Assembly (NCBI RefSeq): GCF_000935125.1
Contig: NZ_JRKI01000027.1
Location: 147,507 to 211,506 of the forward strand
Reading direction: 5' to 3'
Length of the DNA: 64,000 nt
Source of the DNA: Streptomyces natalensis ATCC 27448
GTDB taxonomy: Bacteria > Actinomycetota > Actinomycetes > Streptomycetales > Streptomycetaceae
Shown here: positions 8,638-17,131 of the stretch, one piece after another
Layout: each line of letters starts with the position of its first letter
Position numbering within the stretch: the stretch's first letter is position 1
The notes under the pieces: generated by a model
What the model saw: the letters and a program-made list of their open reading frames with translations, nothing else
Database searches by the model: none
Told to the model about the DNA's origin: nothing
Translations under genes and position numbers: made by a program

Positions 8638-11061
8638 TCAGCTGGGCGGCTCCGACGGCCCCGTGCCTGCCCGGGCTATGAGTTCCTCCGCGGTGATGAG
8701 TTCCTCCGCGGTGCGGACGATACGTTCCAGGAGCTTTTCGTCGTACGGCAGAAAGGGCAGGGGGCGGGCCGTGCGGCCTTCGGGCACGGTGATGTCGACC
8801 GGATCGCCGTCGCGGGTGACGCGGCCGGTGGCGAGGTGGATGGCGTAGCCGTCCAGGCGGAGGTGGCGGGCGCCGAACTCCACGCGGCCGGAGGAATGGT
8901 GGCCGGCGAAGATACGGTGCAGTGCCTCGCGGCGCAGCTGGGCGCTCTGGCCCAGCGGGAGGGAATGAAGACGGTCGAGTTCCTGCCATGCGTCACGGTC
9001 GAGGGCGGAGCGACCACTGAGGTGAGTGTCGGTGGCGCTGTCGGTGTCGGTGTCGGTGTCGGTGTCAGTGTCGCTGTCGGTGTTGTGCCAGGCGTAGCTG
9101 GATGCGCTGACGAGGAGGTCGACCGCGCGCAGGATCTCGGAGCGCTTTACGGGATCGAGCCCGCGCAAAGGCTGTGCGCCTCCCCCGGCACGAACGAGAC
9201 GTACATCCTGTGTCCCGGCCCATCCGCTCGCTCCGGGGTAGAGCTTCGCGGCAAGACCGAAGTAGGCGGTCACCTCCGGGAGGGAAAGGGCAAGCTCGTC
9301 CTCGTCGATGCGCCAGCCCTGACGTGCGGCCAATCCCAGGACCGTCTCGATACGCACCACGTGGCCACGGAACATGTCCGTTGAGTGAGTCGAGTGTGAG
9401 GGTGCCCCCTCGGAAAGATCCACAAGGTTCAGGGCGTCTGGGAGGTCTGGAAGGTAATGCTCCCGAAAAGCCTGCCGGAAGGGCTGGCGCAGCCGGAGGT
9501 CGGCGATCCGGTCGCGCCAGAGGCGGCGTTCGGTGTCGGTGGCGCGGGCAGGGTGCCAGAGGCGGACGGCGGCCGACGGGGATGGCTCGGGATCAAGGGC
9601 ACCGTCGACTTGGGGCAACGTCGCTCGCCAGTCTCCGGCGGCGTACTCGATCTCCCAGATCAGGCGGCTGACGGCCCCACGCGCCACCGGATGCGTGGCC
9701 AGGGCATCGCGCCAGCGGTCGAAGCGGTAGACGCTCCCTGCCTGATAGCCGCCTTCGAGCCCGCGAAGCAGGGCGCGTATCTGGGTGCGGGTCGTACGCA
9801 GCACCTCGCGGGCCGCGGTGACGTCCTCCGGATGGTCGCGTCGGGCCGCGGCCGGGAGTGACCGCAGGGGACGGCCGTCGGCGCATTCCCAGGCCAGGGT
9901 GGGTTCGGGGGCGGCGGTGAGGACGGCGGTGCAGTAGCCGCAAGGGATTCTTTGGGTGCCGTCGGGGCCGTAGCCGAGGTCGGGAAGGCGGAGCAGGGTC
10001 CCGGAGCGTTGGGCGAGATTGCGTTCGGCGCGGGGCAGCAGGCGGTCGATTTTCTTGCGGACGCCGGCGTGGCGGACGACGCGGTGCGCTTCACGGAGCG
10101 CGGCGACGGATTCGGGGGTCGGGTAGGTCTCGACAGCCTGGGCGAGGACTATGCAGGCGCCCTGAGACGGGAGCGTCCGCGCCGCGGTCGGTGCCACGGC
10201 GAGCTGGGGCAACAACATGGACAGCACCTCCCCGGCCCAGGGTTCATCGCGACGCAGGGCCAGCCGGGCGGCGCGGCGGAGGGTCTCCGTATCGGCGGGG
10301 GTGAACGCCTTGTCAGCGGCGTACGGGACTTGGCCGGTGTGGATGGCGGCCAGGTGGTCGGCCGCGGAGTGGAGCGTACGGCGGGCGAGTTCGATGAAAG
10401 GCGGGGAGGGGGTGTATTCCGCGAGCCGATCCGTGAGCGGCGGCCAGGCGTCCGTCAGGGAGGGGTATCTGCAATCCTCGGCGATCCAGGCCCGTTCCCG
10501 GGCATCGGTCGTGAGCATCACGTCGAGTTCGGCGAGCCGGAGCGGGCTGTTTCCGCATTCCGTGCGCAGGCGGGCGACGAGCTCCGTTTCGACGGCCGGA
10601 CCGGCCACCGCTGCCACGGCCAAGGCAGCACCGGCAATCTGGTCTCCCGTCACCGCCTCCGTCGCCGTCGCCGCCGACACGAGGGCGGCGGCGGACGCCC
10701 CCAGGGCGGACCCGTCCCCTTCCTCGAGGCCCGTATCGGTGCAGCGCAGAAGCGCACCGGCCGCGTAGCAGACGTCGGTGGGCTTCGGTGCTATAGCGAG
10801 CGCCGCGTAGAAGTCCACCAGAGTGGTTGCCGTGAACGCCGGCTGTGTCGTGGCCCGGGTGATGTCGCGGGCGGTCCGGCGCGCGTGCTCGTGGGCCTCC
10901 TCGTCGGCGAGCGTGCGGTACGCCGTCGGCAGCAGCGCGCCCAGCTCGATCGGGGTCAGCCGGGCGCGGGCGGCCCACATTCCATCTGACGCGCCCAGAT
11001 CGGGCGGCGGACCGGTCATTGCGGCGGACAACCAAGCGGCGTTCGAGGAAAGTTCGTCCAT
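8638..11061 (-). CDS. large DUF4132-domain protein
   Basis: 807 aa, function unknown. The N-terminal 450 residues are alpha-helical and Ala/Leu-rich, repeat-like. The C-terminal part carries the DUF4132 signature: WRDRIADLRLRQPFRQAFRE-like sequence, then FRGHVVRIETVLGLAARQGW, and a tail with YAIHLATGRVTRDGDPVDI. An Asp-Thr dipeptide run (DSDTDTDTDTDTD) lies between these and is encoded by a hexanucleotide repeat. DUF4132 proteins often sit beside MoxR ATPases or WGR proteins; here no such partner is adjacent. The ATG at 11061 is the first convincing start after an open but non-homologous upstream stretch; its ribosome-binding site is weak. Confidence 0.8.
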   Translation of the reverse strand: MDELSSNAAWLSAAMTGPPPDLGASDGMWAARARLTPIELGALLPTAYRTLADEEAHEHARRTARDITRATTQPAFTATTLVDFYAALAIAPKPTDVCYAAGALLRCTDTGLEEGDGSALGASAAALVSAATATEAVTGDQIAGAALAVAAVAGPAVETELVARLRTECGNSPLRLAELDVMLTTDARERAWIAEDCRYPSLTDAWPPLTDRLAEYTPSPPFIELARRTLHSAADHLAAIHTGQVPYAADKAFTPADTETLRRAARLALRRDEPWAGEVLSMLLPQLAVAPTAARTLPSQGACIVLAQAVETYPTPESVAALREAHRVVRHAGVRKKIDRLLPRAERNLAQRSGTLLRLPDLGYGPDGTQRIPCGYCTAVLTAAPEPTLAWECADGRPLRSLPAAARRDHPEDVTAAREVLRTTRTQIRALLRGLEGGYQAGSVYRFDRWRDALATHPVARGAVSRLIWEIEYAAGDWRATLPQVDGALDPEPSPSAAVRLWHPARATDTERRLWRDRIADLRLRQPFRQAFREHYLPDLPDALNLVDLSEGAPSHSTHSTDMFRGHVVRIETVLGLAARQGWRIDEDELALSLPEVTAYFGLAAKLYPGASGWAGTQDVRLVRAGGGAQPLRGLDPVKRSEILRAVDLLVSASSYAWHNTDSDTDTDTDTDTDSATDTHLSGRSALDRDAWQELDRLHSLPLGQSAQLRREALHRIFAGHHSSGRVEFGARHLRLDGYAIHLATGRVTRDGDPVDITVPEGRTARPLPFLPYDEKLLERIVRTAEELITAEELIARAGTGPSEPPS
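9030..9085. repeat. hexanucleotide microsatellite (gtgtcg)n inside the DUF4132 gene
   Basis: Repeats of ggtgtc/gtgtcg run through this stretch with a few interruptions and encode the Asp-Thr run on the minus strand. As a 6-bp unit it can change length without breaking frame. Confidence 0.7.
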
Positions 11062-11284
11062 GTCACGAACGGTAAGGGCAGGGTCTGACAATCGCCCTTC
11101 CGAGCGGAGAGGCCCGCGGCGCGGATCCTTTGCTGACACGCCGAGGAACACCCCAAGAGCCGCCGAATTCCCCGGCCGCATCGCAGACTCCGGGTCAGCG
11201 TCCGGAGCCACCGGGGAGAGACTCCGGAACACACCGGTGCACAGAAGAGTTGACGACGTGAAGTGCCACGAGAGAGGAAGCTGC

Positions 11285-12079
11285 ATGCGCATCGCCCTGT
11301 GTCAGATGACGGCGTCCGCCGACCCGAACAAGAACCTCGCAGCGGTACGGGAGCATGTGCGCCGCGCGGCGCAGGAGGATGCGCGGCTGGTGGTGTTCCC
11401 CGAAGCGGCCATGGCGCGGTTCGGAACTCCCCTCCGTCAGGTGGCCGAGCCTCTGGACGGCCCGTGGGCCGAGGGGGTGCGGGCGGCGGCCCGGGAGGCG
11501 GGCGTGACGGTTGTTGCGGGGATGTTCACCCCGGCCGACGAAGGCAAGGTGGCCAATACGCTGCTGGCCGTGGGGCCGGAGGTGGATGCGTCCTACGACA
11601 AGATCCATCTGTACGACGCCTTCGGATTCCGGGAGTCCGACTCGGTCGCGGCAGGGTCACGGGTGGTGACGATCGACGTCGACGGAGTCCGCATCGGCCT
11701 GGCCACCTGTTACGACCTGCGTTTCCCCGAGTTGTTCCGGGCGCATGCGGACGCGGGGGCGGCGCTCTGCGTCCTCTCCGCCGCGTGGGGTGCCGGTCCC
11801 GGTAAGCGTGAGCAGTGGGACCTCCTGGTGCGGGCCCGCGCCTTGGACGCAACGGTCTGGCTGGCCGCCGTCGACGCAGCGGCCCCGGACCCGCAGGCCG
11901 ATCCGGAGCTGCCCACCCCCGCGCCGACGGGTGTCGGACACAGCGCCCTGCTCGGTCCCGACGGAACCGTACGGGCCCGGTTGGGAGCCGTACCGGATCT
12001 GCTCATCGCCGATGTGGACGTCGAGGAGACCGAGCGGGTGCGTCGTGCGGTGGCCGTACTGGACAACCGACGGTTGTGA
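11285..12079 (+). CDS. carbon-nitrogen hydrolase (Nit1/Nit2-like amidase)
   Basis: 264 aa nitrilase-superfamily amidase. The catalytic triad is visible: Glu40 (VVFPEAAM), Lys106 (SYDKIHLYDAFG) and Cys142 (LATCYDLRFPEL). The surrounding sequence is closest to the deaminated-glutathione or omega-amidase branch. It ends with the usual ERVRRAVAVLDNRR. The ATG at 11285 follows GAGAGGAAG. It is divergent from the DUF4132 gene (about 220 bp between starts) and convergent with the FadR-type regulator. Substrate is not predictable beyond a short-chain amide. Confidence 0.92.
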   Translation: MRIALCQMTASADPNKNLAAVREHVRRAAQEDARLVVFPEAAMARFGTPLRQVAEPLDGPWAEGVRAAAREAGVTVVAGMFTPADEGKVANTLLAVGPEVDASYDKIHLYDAFGFRESDSVAAGSRVVTIDVDGVRIGLATCYDLRFPELFRAHADAGAALCVLSAAWGAGPGKREQWDLLVRARALDATVWLAAVDAAAPDPQADPELPTPAPTGVGHSALLGPDGTVRARLGAVPDLLIADVDVEETERVRRAVAVLDNRRL

Positions 12080-12185
12080 CCGCCCTGCGATCGGCGGCCG
12101 TGTCACCGGCGGCCCGCGCCGGACACGGTCGGCGGCGACGACGCATACGGCCCGATGTAACGGACGGACGTGACGGCAGGCGCCC

Positions 12186-12878
12186 CTACGCCGCAAGCAA
12201 AATATGCTGCGTCGCCCGGAGATGACGGTCGATCGCCGTACAGGCGGCCGCGGCATCACCGGCCACCAGGCCGTCGAGGATCTGCCGGTGTTCGGCGAGC
12301 ACCTCGTCCTGGCGTCGGCCCGTGCGGTACGGCGTGATGATGCCGACCCGGCTCTGGCGGCTGCGCAGCGCGTCGTACTGACGGCTCATCAGGGTGTTGC
12401 CGACGGCGGCTACGAGCGCGGCATGGAAGCGGTGGTCCGCGGCGATGAATTCCTTGGTGGTGTGCTCGCCGCGGAGCGATTCCTGGTGGGCGAGGAGATC
12501 GGTCATTTCCGTTACCGGGACGATGCCGTGCGCCGTGGTGGTCTCGGCGGCGAAGCGTTCGATCAGTCCGCGCATCTCCATCAGCTCACGGATATCGCGC
12601 CCGGACAGCGGCGCGATATGGGCTCCCCGCTTGGGCACCAGCCGTACGAGGTCCTCGGCGGCGAGCAGGAGCAGGGCTTCGCGGATCGGGGTGCGGGAGA
12701 TGCCGATACGGTCGGCGAGGTCCTGCTCGGACAGGAAGCGGTCCTGCATGTCGGGGTCTGTCAGGACGCTGCCCTTGAGATAGGCGTACGCCTTCTCACG
12801 GCCTGACTGCATCGTTGGACCTGACTGCTTCTCTGGCCCCTGCTGCACCGCTGGCCCCGACTGCATCGTGCTTTCCAT
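12186..12878 (-). CDS. GntR-family regulator, FadR (FCD) subfamily
   Basis: 230 aa transcriptional regulator. Residues 25-90 form the GntR winged helix (FLSEQDLADRIGISRTPIREALLLLAAEDLV), and the C-terminal part is an all-helical FCD ligand-binding domain with conserved acidic and His residues (EMRGLIERFAAE, DHRFHAALVAAVGN, EHRQILDGL). FCD regulators bind small organic acids with a metal. The ATG at 12878 has GGGAAG nearby; an upstream ATG at 12986 would place the operator-like palindrome inside the coding sequence. The Met/Gln/Ser/Gly-rich N-terminal segment is odd and may be a leader. Target genes beyond itself are unknown. Confidence 0.88.
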   Translation of the reverse strand: MESTMQSGPAVQQGPEKQSGPTMQSGREKAYAYLKGSVLTDPDMQDRFLSEQDLADRIGISRTPIREALLLLAAEDLVRLVPKRGAHIAPLSGRDIRELMEMRGLIERFAAETTTAHGIVPVTEMTDLLAHQESLRGEHTTKEFIAADHRFHAALVAAVGNTLMSRQYDALRSRQSRVGIITPYRTGRRQDEVLAEHRQILDGLVAGDAAAACTAIDRHLRATQHILLAA

Positions 12879-12980
12879 TGCGCTTCCCGCCGCTCCCCGC
12901 TGAGGTCCCCGTCGCGCTGTGCGGGTGGCCGTCGCGGGCACGGCATGGTGCACCGCGGGCTGCGCTTCCCGCCGCGATTT

Positions 12981-13011
12981 CTGCATGCATGTTGTATGCA
13001 GGTGGATGCAG
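12981..13011. promoter_or_regulatory. probable GntR/FadR operator
   Basis: ctgcatgc-atgtt-gtatgcag (12981-13001) is a palindrome with 7 of 8 arm positions matching, and a third half-site ggatgcag follows at 13004-13011. It lies about 100 bp upstream of the chosen start of the GntR-type regulator, so autoregulation is likely. Confidence 0.55.
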
Positions 13012-13084
13012 AAGTTACCACGGTGAGCGGGGCGGCTGGGCCGCGGGTTCCTGCCCTCAACTCCCGGCCGTGCCTGGGCCCCTA

Positions 13085-13118
13085 CCGGGGGCCGGCCCGC
13101 TGCGGGACCGGCCCCCGG
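13085..13118. terminator. intrinsic terminator-like hairpin downstream of the sortase gene
   Basis: ccgggggccgg (85-95) pairs with ccggcccccgg (108-118) with extra pairing in the loop. It sits just past the sortase stop on the minus strand. Confidence 0.6.
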
Positions 13119-13143
13119 GACCCGAAATAGCCCGGCTACTCAC

Positions 13144-13836
13144 TCATGCACGGCCCGACGACGCGAGGTGGGCGAACACCACGACGTTGTCCTCGTAATC
13201 CTTGGCGGCCCTGTTGTACGGACCGCCGCAGGTGATCACGCGCAGCTGGGCGTCCGGAGTGTCGGCGTAGACCTGGTCGTTGGGGAACTGTGCTTTGCTG
13301 AACGTCTCGACCGAGTCGACCTTGAAGGTCGCAACGACGCCGTCGGCCCGTGTGACCTTGATCGTACTGCTCTTCTTGAGCCTGCTGAGCAGCATGAACA
13401 CCGCCGGGCCGGTCTTGGTGTCGACATGGCCCGCGACGATCGATGCGCCGCGCTCGCCGGGAGTCGCCCCGCCCTTGAACCAGCCGACCAGGTTGTTGTT
13501 GTTACCGGGCGGGGCGTTGAGCTGACCGGCCGGGCCTATCTCCAAGGGAACGAAGGGCGCGTCGACGCCGATCTCCGGGATGGAGAGCCGTTTGGGCTCG
13601 GAGCGGGCCAGCGCCGGAACGGATGCGGGGAGGGAACGTATGCCGCCGGCCCGGGCGGTGGCGGCCACCGCGGGGCGGGACTGTGATGCGGGGTCCGCTG
13701 GTGCGCCTATGGAGTTGTAGACGAACAGGGTTCCCATGAGGAACGCCCCGGCAGGCCACATCAGCCGACGGCTGAGGGGTCCGGAACCGGGTGCGTTCCG
13801 GGGTGAGTTCGGCTGAGGCATCTGCTGGAAGGCCAT
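13144..13836 (-). CDS. class F sortase
   Basis: 230 aa membrane-tethered transpeptidase. A single hydrophobic segment (residues 24-44) follows a basic N-terminus. The sortase beta barrel begins at LSIPEIGVDAPFVPL; His137 (AGHVDT), Cys203 (VITCGG) and a downstream Arg209 (YNRAAKDY) form the active site. Class F sortases are widespread in actinobacteria and their substrates are poorly defined. The next gene upstream encodes a secreted protein with a C-terminal hydrophobic/basic anchor on the same strand, which is the obvious candidate substrate. The ATG at 13836 has AAAGGCAG upstream. Confidence 0.9.
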   Translation of the reverse strand: MAFQQMPQPNSPRNAPGSGPLSRRLMWPAGAFLMGTLFVYNSIGAPADPASQSRPAVAATARAGGIRSLPASVPALARSEPKRLSIPEIGVDAPFVPLEIGPAGQLNAPPGNNNNLVGWFKGGATPGERGASIVAGHVDTKTGPAVFMLLSRLKKSSTIKVTRADGVVATFKVDSVETFSKAQFPNDQVYADTPDAQLRVITCGGPYNRAAKDYEDNVVVFAHLASSGRA

Positions 13837-14056
13837 GGAGCGCTGCCTTTCTTGTACGGACATCTCTTTGTGCGGGCGCGTCCTGCACCGGCGCCTCTTG
13901 TACGGGCGCTTCGTACCGGCGCCCCATGTACGGGCGTCGTGACGGCGCTGAAGAAGGGTGGGGGTGAGGCGGGGCCTGGAACGGCAATCGTCGCGGCCAC
14001 CGTCCATCTGCGACGGTGGCCGCGACACCACGGCTAACTGTGGGGGCGCAGCCGAA

Positions 14057-14986
14057 TCAGGCTGCGTTGTTCCCCCGCGCGTTGCGGCGGCGGAGCACAT
14101 ACACCCCGGCACCGAGACCGCCGAGCATCAGGACGGAGCCGGCGGCGAGGCCGCCTCCGGTGAGGGCCATACCGCCGCCACCGGTGTGGACGCCACCGGA
14201 CGGCTTCTTGGCGGTGCCGTTGTCACCGGCAGTGCCGTTGCCACCGGCGTTGCCGTGGTCGCCACCGTTGCCGTGGTCGCCACCGTTGTCGTGGTCACGG
14301 CCGTGGTCGTGGTCGCCACCGTGGCCACCGCCACCCCAGCCGCCACCGCCACCGCCGCCGTAGCCACCGCCGTGGTCACCACCGCGACCGGGGTCACCAC
14401 CGTGGCCGTGGCCGTGGCCGTGGCCGTCGCCGTGACCGTCGCCGTGGCCGCGGCCCCAGCCGCCGCCGTCGCCACCGCCGCCCCAGTCCTTGGTGATGGC
14501 CCGGGACATGGCGCCGCCACCGGTCTTCATACCACCGGACGGCTTCTTGGCGGTGCCGTTGTCACCGGCAGTGCCGTTGTCACCGGCAGTGCCGTGGTCG
14601 CCACCGTTGCCGTGGTCGCCACCGTTGCCGTGGTCACGGCCGTGGTCGCCGCCCCAGCCGTGGCCGTGGTCACGGCCGTGGCCGCGGCCCCAACCGTCGT
14701 CGCCACCTCCCCAGTCGTTGGTCAGTGCGCCGCCACCGGTCTTCATACCGCCGGACGGCTTCTTGGCGGTGCCGTTGTCACCGGCGGTGCCGTTGTCACC
14801 GGCGTTGCCGTGGTCGCCGCCCCAGCCGTGGCCGGGGTCACCGCCGTGACCCCGACCGTGGTCGTGGTCGCGGCTGCTGGATCCACCGTCGTCGCCAAAC
14901 ACGGTGATCGCCTGGGCAGCAGGAGTAGTGATGGCCAGGACCGCGGTAACGGCGGCCGAGGCAAACAGGGTGCGAGCAGTGCGCAT
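14057..14986 (-). CDS. Gly/His/Asp-rich repetitive secreted protein with C-terminal membrane anchor
   Basis: 309 aa. A Sec signal peptide ends at PAAQA (residue 26). The body is low-complexity: GDHGNGGDHGN and GHGHGHGG runs alternate with a repeated block NGTAKKPSGGMKTGGGA that occurs three times (the last with V/H substitutions). The C-terminus has MALTGGG, about 20 hydrophobic residues, then RRRNARGNNAA, the layout of a sortase sorting signal although the LPxTG box is not canonical. The sortase gene follows about 220 bp downstream on the same strand. His/Asp density suggests metal binding or a hydrated wall coat; that is inference. The repeats make this DNA prone to expansion. Confidence 0.8.
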   Translation of the reverse strand: MRTARTLFASAAVTAVLAITTPAAQAITVFGDDGGSSSRDHDHGRGHGGDPGHGWGGDHGNAGDNGTAGDNGTAKKPSGGMKTGGGALTNDWGGGDDGWGRGHGRDHGHGWGGDHGRDHGNGGDHGNGGDHGTAGDNGTAGDNGTAKKPSGGMKTGGGAMSRAITKDWGGGGDGGGWGRGHGDGHGDGHGHGHGHGGDPGRGGDHGGGYGGGGGGGWGGGGHGGDHDHGRDHDNGGDHGNGGDHGNAGGNGTAGDNGTAKKPSGGVHTGGGGMALTGGGLAAGSVLMLGGLGAGVYVLRRRNARGNNAA

Positions 14987-15691
14987 GGAGACAGGTCCTT
15001 TCACATCGCTACTGCGAAGGCCGACACGTCATCGGCTCATCGGACCGCAATTGCGACGTGATCAACGTCAACCAGATGGCGCCTCGGCACCACCTGAGAA
15101 GGCCGCATTCGGGGTACTTCGTCCGCTCTTCGGGTGGCTTGGGCCGGATTTGTCACCCGTTCGATGGCGCGCCCCTACGGCGTGTCGCGGGTTCTACGGT
15201 GTAGCGGCCTGCACGGACGGCGTACACGGCGACCGAGGCCGCCATTTCGTCACGGAGCGTGAGTAACGGAAAGGGGTGAGGACGGGCCGTACGGCACCGG
15301 TGACGGCATGCGGGGGAAGGGTGCGGCGCCGGCGAGGGCGGTGGGCCGCGGGCGGGAGCGGACACGAGCCCGCGAGAGCTGGCGGGAGCGCACGAGAGCG
15401 GGCGGAATCCGGGCGCCGACGACGATTGCCCACCAACCTCCCTGCCTCCAGCCGCAGTTACCGCCGACGGCGCGATGCTTCCCCCTGAACCGGCTTGCCC
15501 CTCAAGAACATTCGCTACCTTCCCGGACACATCAGCACTCATCCGCTCAATGCCGCCCCGTGCCCCAGGAACACCATCTGGCTACATACGGAACGTAGCT
15601 TTCGCCGCTGCGGATTGTGCACGGTGGAGCAGGCCCCGCTCCCCGGCCGCCTCTAGCCTCGCTGCAACATCACCAACGAGGGGCGGTACCG
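14987..15691. other. 705-bp region without a convincing gene
   Basis: It contains the promoter region of the Gly/His-rich gene and of the GNAT-AAA gene. Several open frames exist on both strands but all have mixed codon-position composition and no protein-like sequence. I see no tRNA and no riboswitch I can identify. Confidence 0.5.
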
Positions 15692-16981
15692 GTGAACTGG
15701 CTCATCCACGACTACCGCGAGACGGATCTCGCCGCCGTGGTCCACCTCATCGACTCCACGGCCGAGCTCGGGCAGGAGTCGGTCTTCTCGCTGGCCGAGT
15801 GCATCAGCGCGCTCAGCTCACGGCAGCCCGCCGTGGTGGCCGTCCACCAGGGCGTGCCCATCGGTGCGGCGCTGGCCTGTGTAGCGGGTGAGCGGGGCTG
15901 GGTGATGCGGATCGCCATCTCGTCGGCCTGGCGTGGGCGGGGGCTGGCGAGTGCGCTTTTGGTGGAGCTGGAGCGGCGGCTGGTCGCCGCGCGGGTGAGC
16001 CGTATCGCGTACGTCCTGCCCGAGGAGGATCTTCTGGGCGAGGGCCTGCTCAACGCGGGCTATACGCGGCAGCCGGCCGTGGCCTACTTCGAGAAGGTCG
16101 AACCGCACCACGGCCCCGCGGCCAGCCTGCTGGAAGACCTCGGCGGACGGTTCCTGCCGGCCGATCTGTGGGCCAAGGTCGCCGGTATGGAGGCGGAGAA
16201 GGATCTGATCGAACGGCGTGTGGTGCTGCCGCTGGCGGAACCGGAGCGGGCCGCCCGGCACGGGGTACGGCCGCCGCGGGCGATTGCCCTGTTCGGTCCG
16301 CCGGGGACCGGGAAGACGACGTTCGCGCGGGGTATCGCGGCCAAACTGGGCTGGCCGTTCGTCGAGCTGCTGCCCTCCCGGCTGGCCGATGAGGGCAACC
16401 TCGCGGCGGCGCTGCGCAGCGCGTTCGCCCGTATCGCGGAGCTGGAGCGGGTGCTGGTCTTCATCGACGAGGTCGAGGAGATCGCCCCGGTGCGCGCGGA
16501 GCCGGCGCAGCCCGGCGGGCTGCACGGGGTGACCAACGAACTGCTCAAGCTGATACCCGGGTTCCGGGAGCGGGATGAGCGGCTGCTGGTGTGTGCGACC
16601 AACTCCATCCGTTCTCTCGACCCGGCCTTCCTGCGTCCCGGCCGCTTCGACTATCTGATCCCGATCGGCACGCCGGACACGGCGGCCCGTACGGCGATCT
16701 GGTCCCGCTACACGGACGGCCGCGCGGATGTGGATGTGGCGGCGCTGGTGGCGGCCAGCGAGCTGTTCACCCCGGCCGATATCGAGCATGCCGCCCGGGT
16801 CGCGGCGCAGGCTTCGTTCGAGCGGGACCTGGAGTCGATCGGACTCGGCGCGGGCGCGCAGGGGCGGTTGGGGGCGAGTACGGAGGACTATCTCGCCGCC
16901 ATCGCCCAGTGCCGGCCGACGGTCACCCCGACGATGGTCGAGGAGTTCGCGGCGGATATCACTGCGCACGCTCGGTGTTGA
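15692..16981 (+). CDS. GNAT acetyltransferase fused to AAA+ ATPase
   Basis: 429 aa. Residues 1-135 are a GNAT domain with the acetyl-CoA loop RGRGLA (81-86). Residues 165-425 are an AAA+ module: Walker A GPPGTGKT (202-209), Walker B VLVFIDE (254-260), sensor-1 Asn304 in CATNS, and arginines in FLRPGRFD (314-321) in the FtsH/Cdc48-like position. A short helix region joins the two. An ATPase that remodels or recruits a protein for acetylation is a natural reading, but no experiment is known to me. GTG at 15692 follows GAGGGGCGG; a longer open frame upstream looks non-coding. Confidence 0.85.
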   Translation: MNWLIHDYRETDLAAVVHLIDSTAELGQESVFSLAECISALSSRQPAVVAVHQGVPIGAALACVAGERGWVMRIAISSAWRGRGLASALLVELERRLVAARVSRIAYVLPEEDLLGEGLLNAGYTRQPAVAYFEKVEPHHGPAASLLEDLGGRFLPADLWAKVAGMEAEKDLIERRVVLPLAEPERAARHGVRPPRAIALFGPPGTGKTTFARGIAAKLGWPFVELLPSRLADEGNLAAALRSAFARIAELERVLVFIDEVEEIAPVRAEPAQPGGLHGVTNELLKLIPGFRERDERLLVCATNSIRSLDPAFLRPGRFDYLIPIGTPDTAARTAIWSRYTDGRADVDVAALVAASELFTPADIEHAARVAAQASFERDLESIGLGAGAQGRLGASTEDYLAAIAQCRPTVTPTMVEEFAADITAHARC

Positions 16982-17131
16982 GGGAGCGGGGCAGCGGGCC
17001 GCCCTGACCGGCCCCGGATTTGGCATCCCCCGACAAATACGCTCCGGCGGTGAAACGGCCGACACCTCCTCCCCGTACAAGGCTGCATCGAACCCGCGCC
17101 AAGGGTTCCGCACCGAGGACAGGAGTGTCGT

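Noticed and set aside
14057..14990. Possible CRISPR or VNTR-type locus
   Set aside because: The repeats are codon-based and encode the Gly/His/Asp-rich protein; there are no uniform repeats with unique spacers.
15300..15480. Possible c-di-AMP (ydaO-type) riboswitch in the 705-bp gap
   Set aside because: Considered because such elements are common in Streptomyces, but the conserved loop sequences were not found and the downstream gene is not a wall hydrolase.
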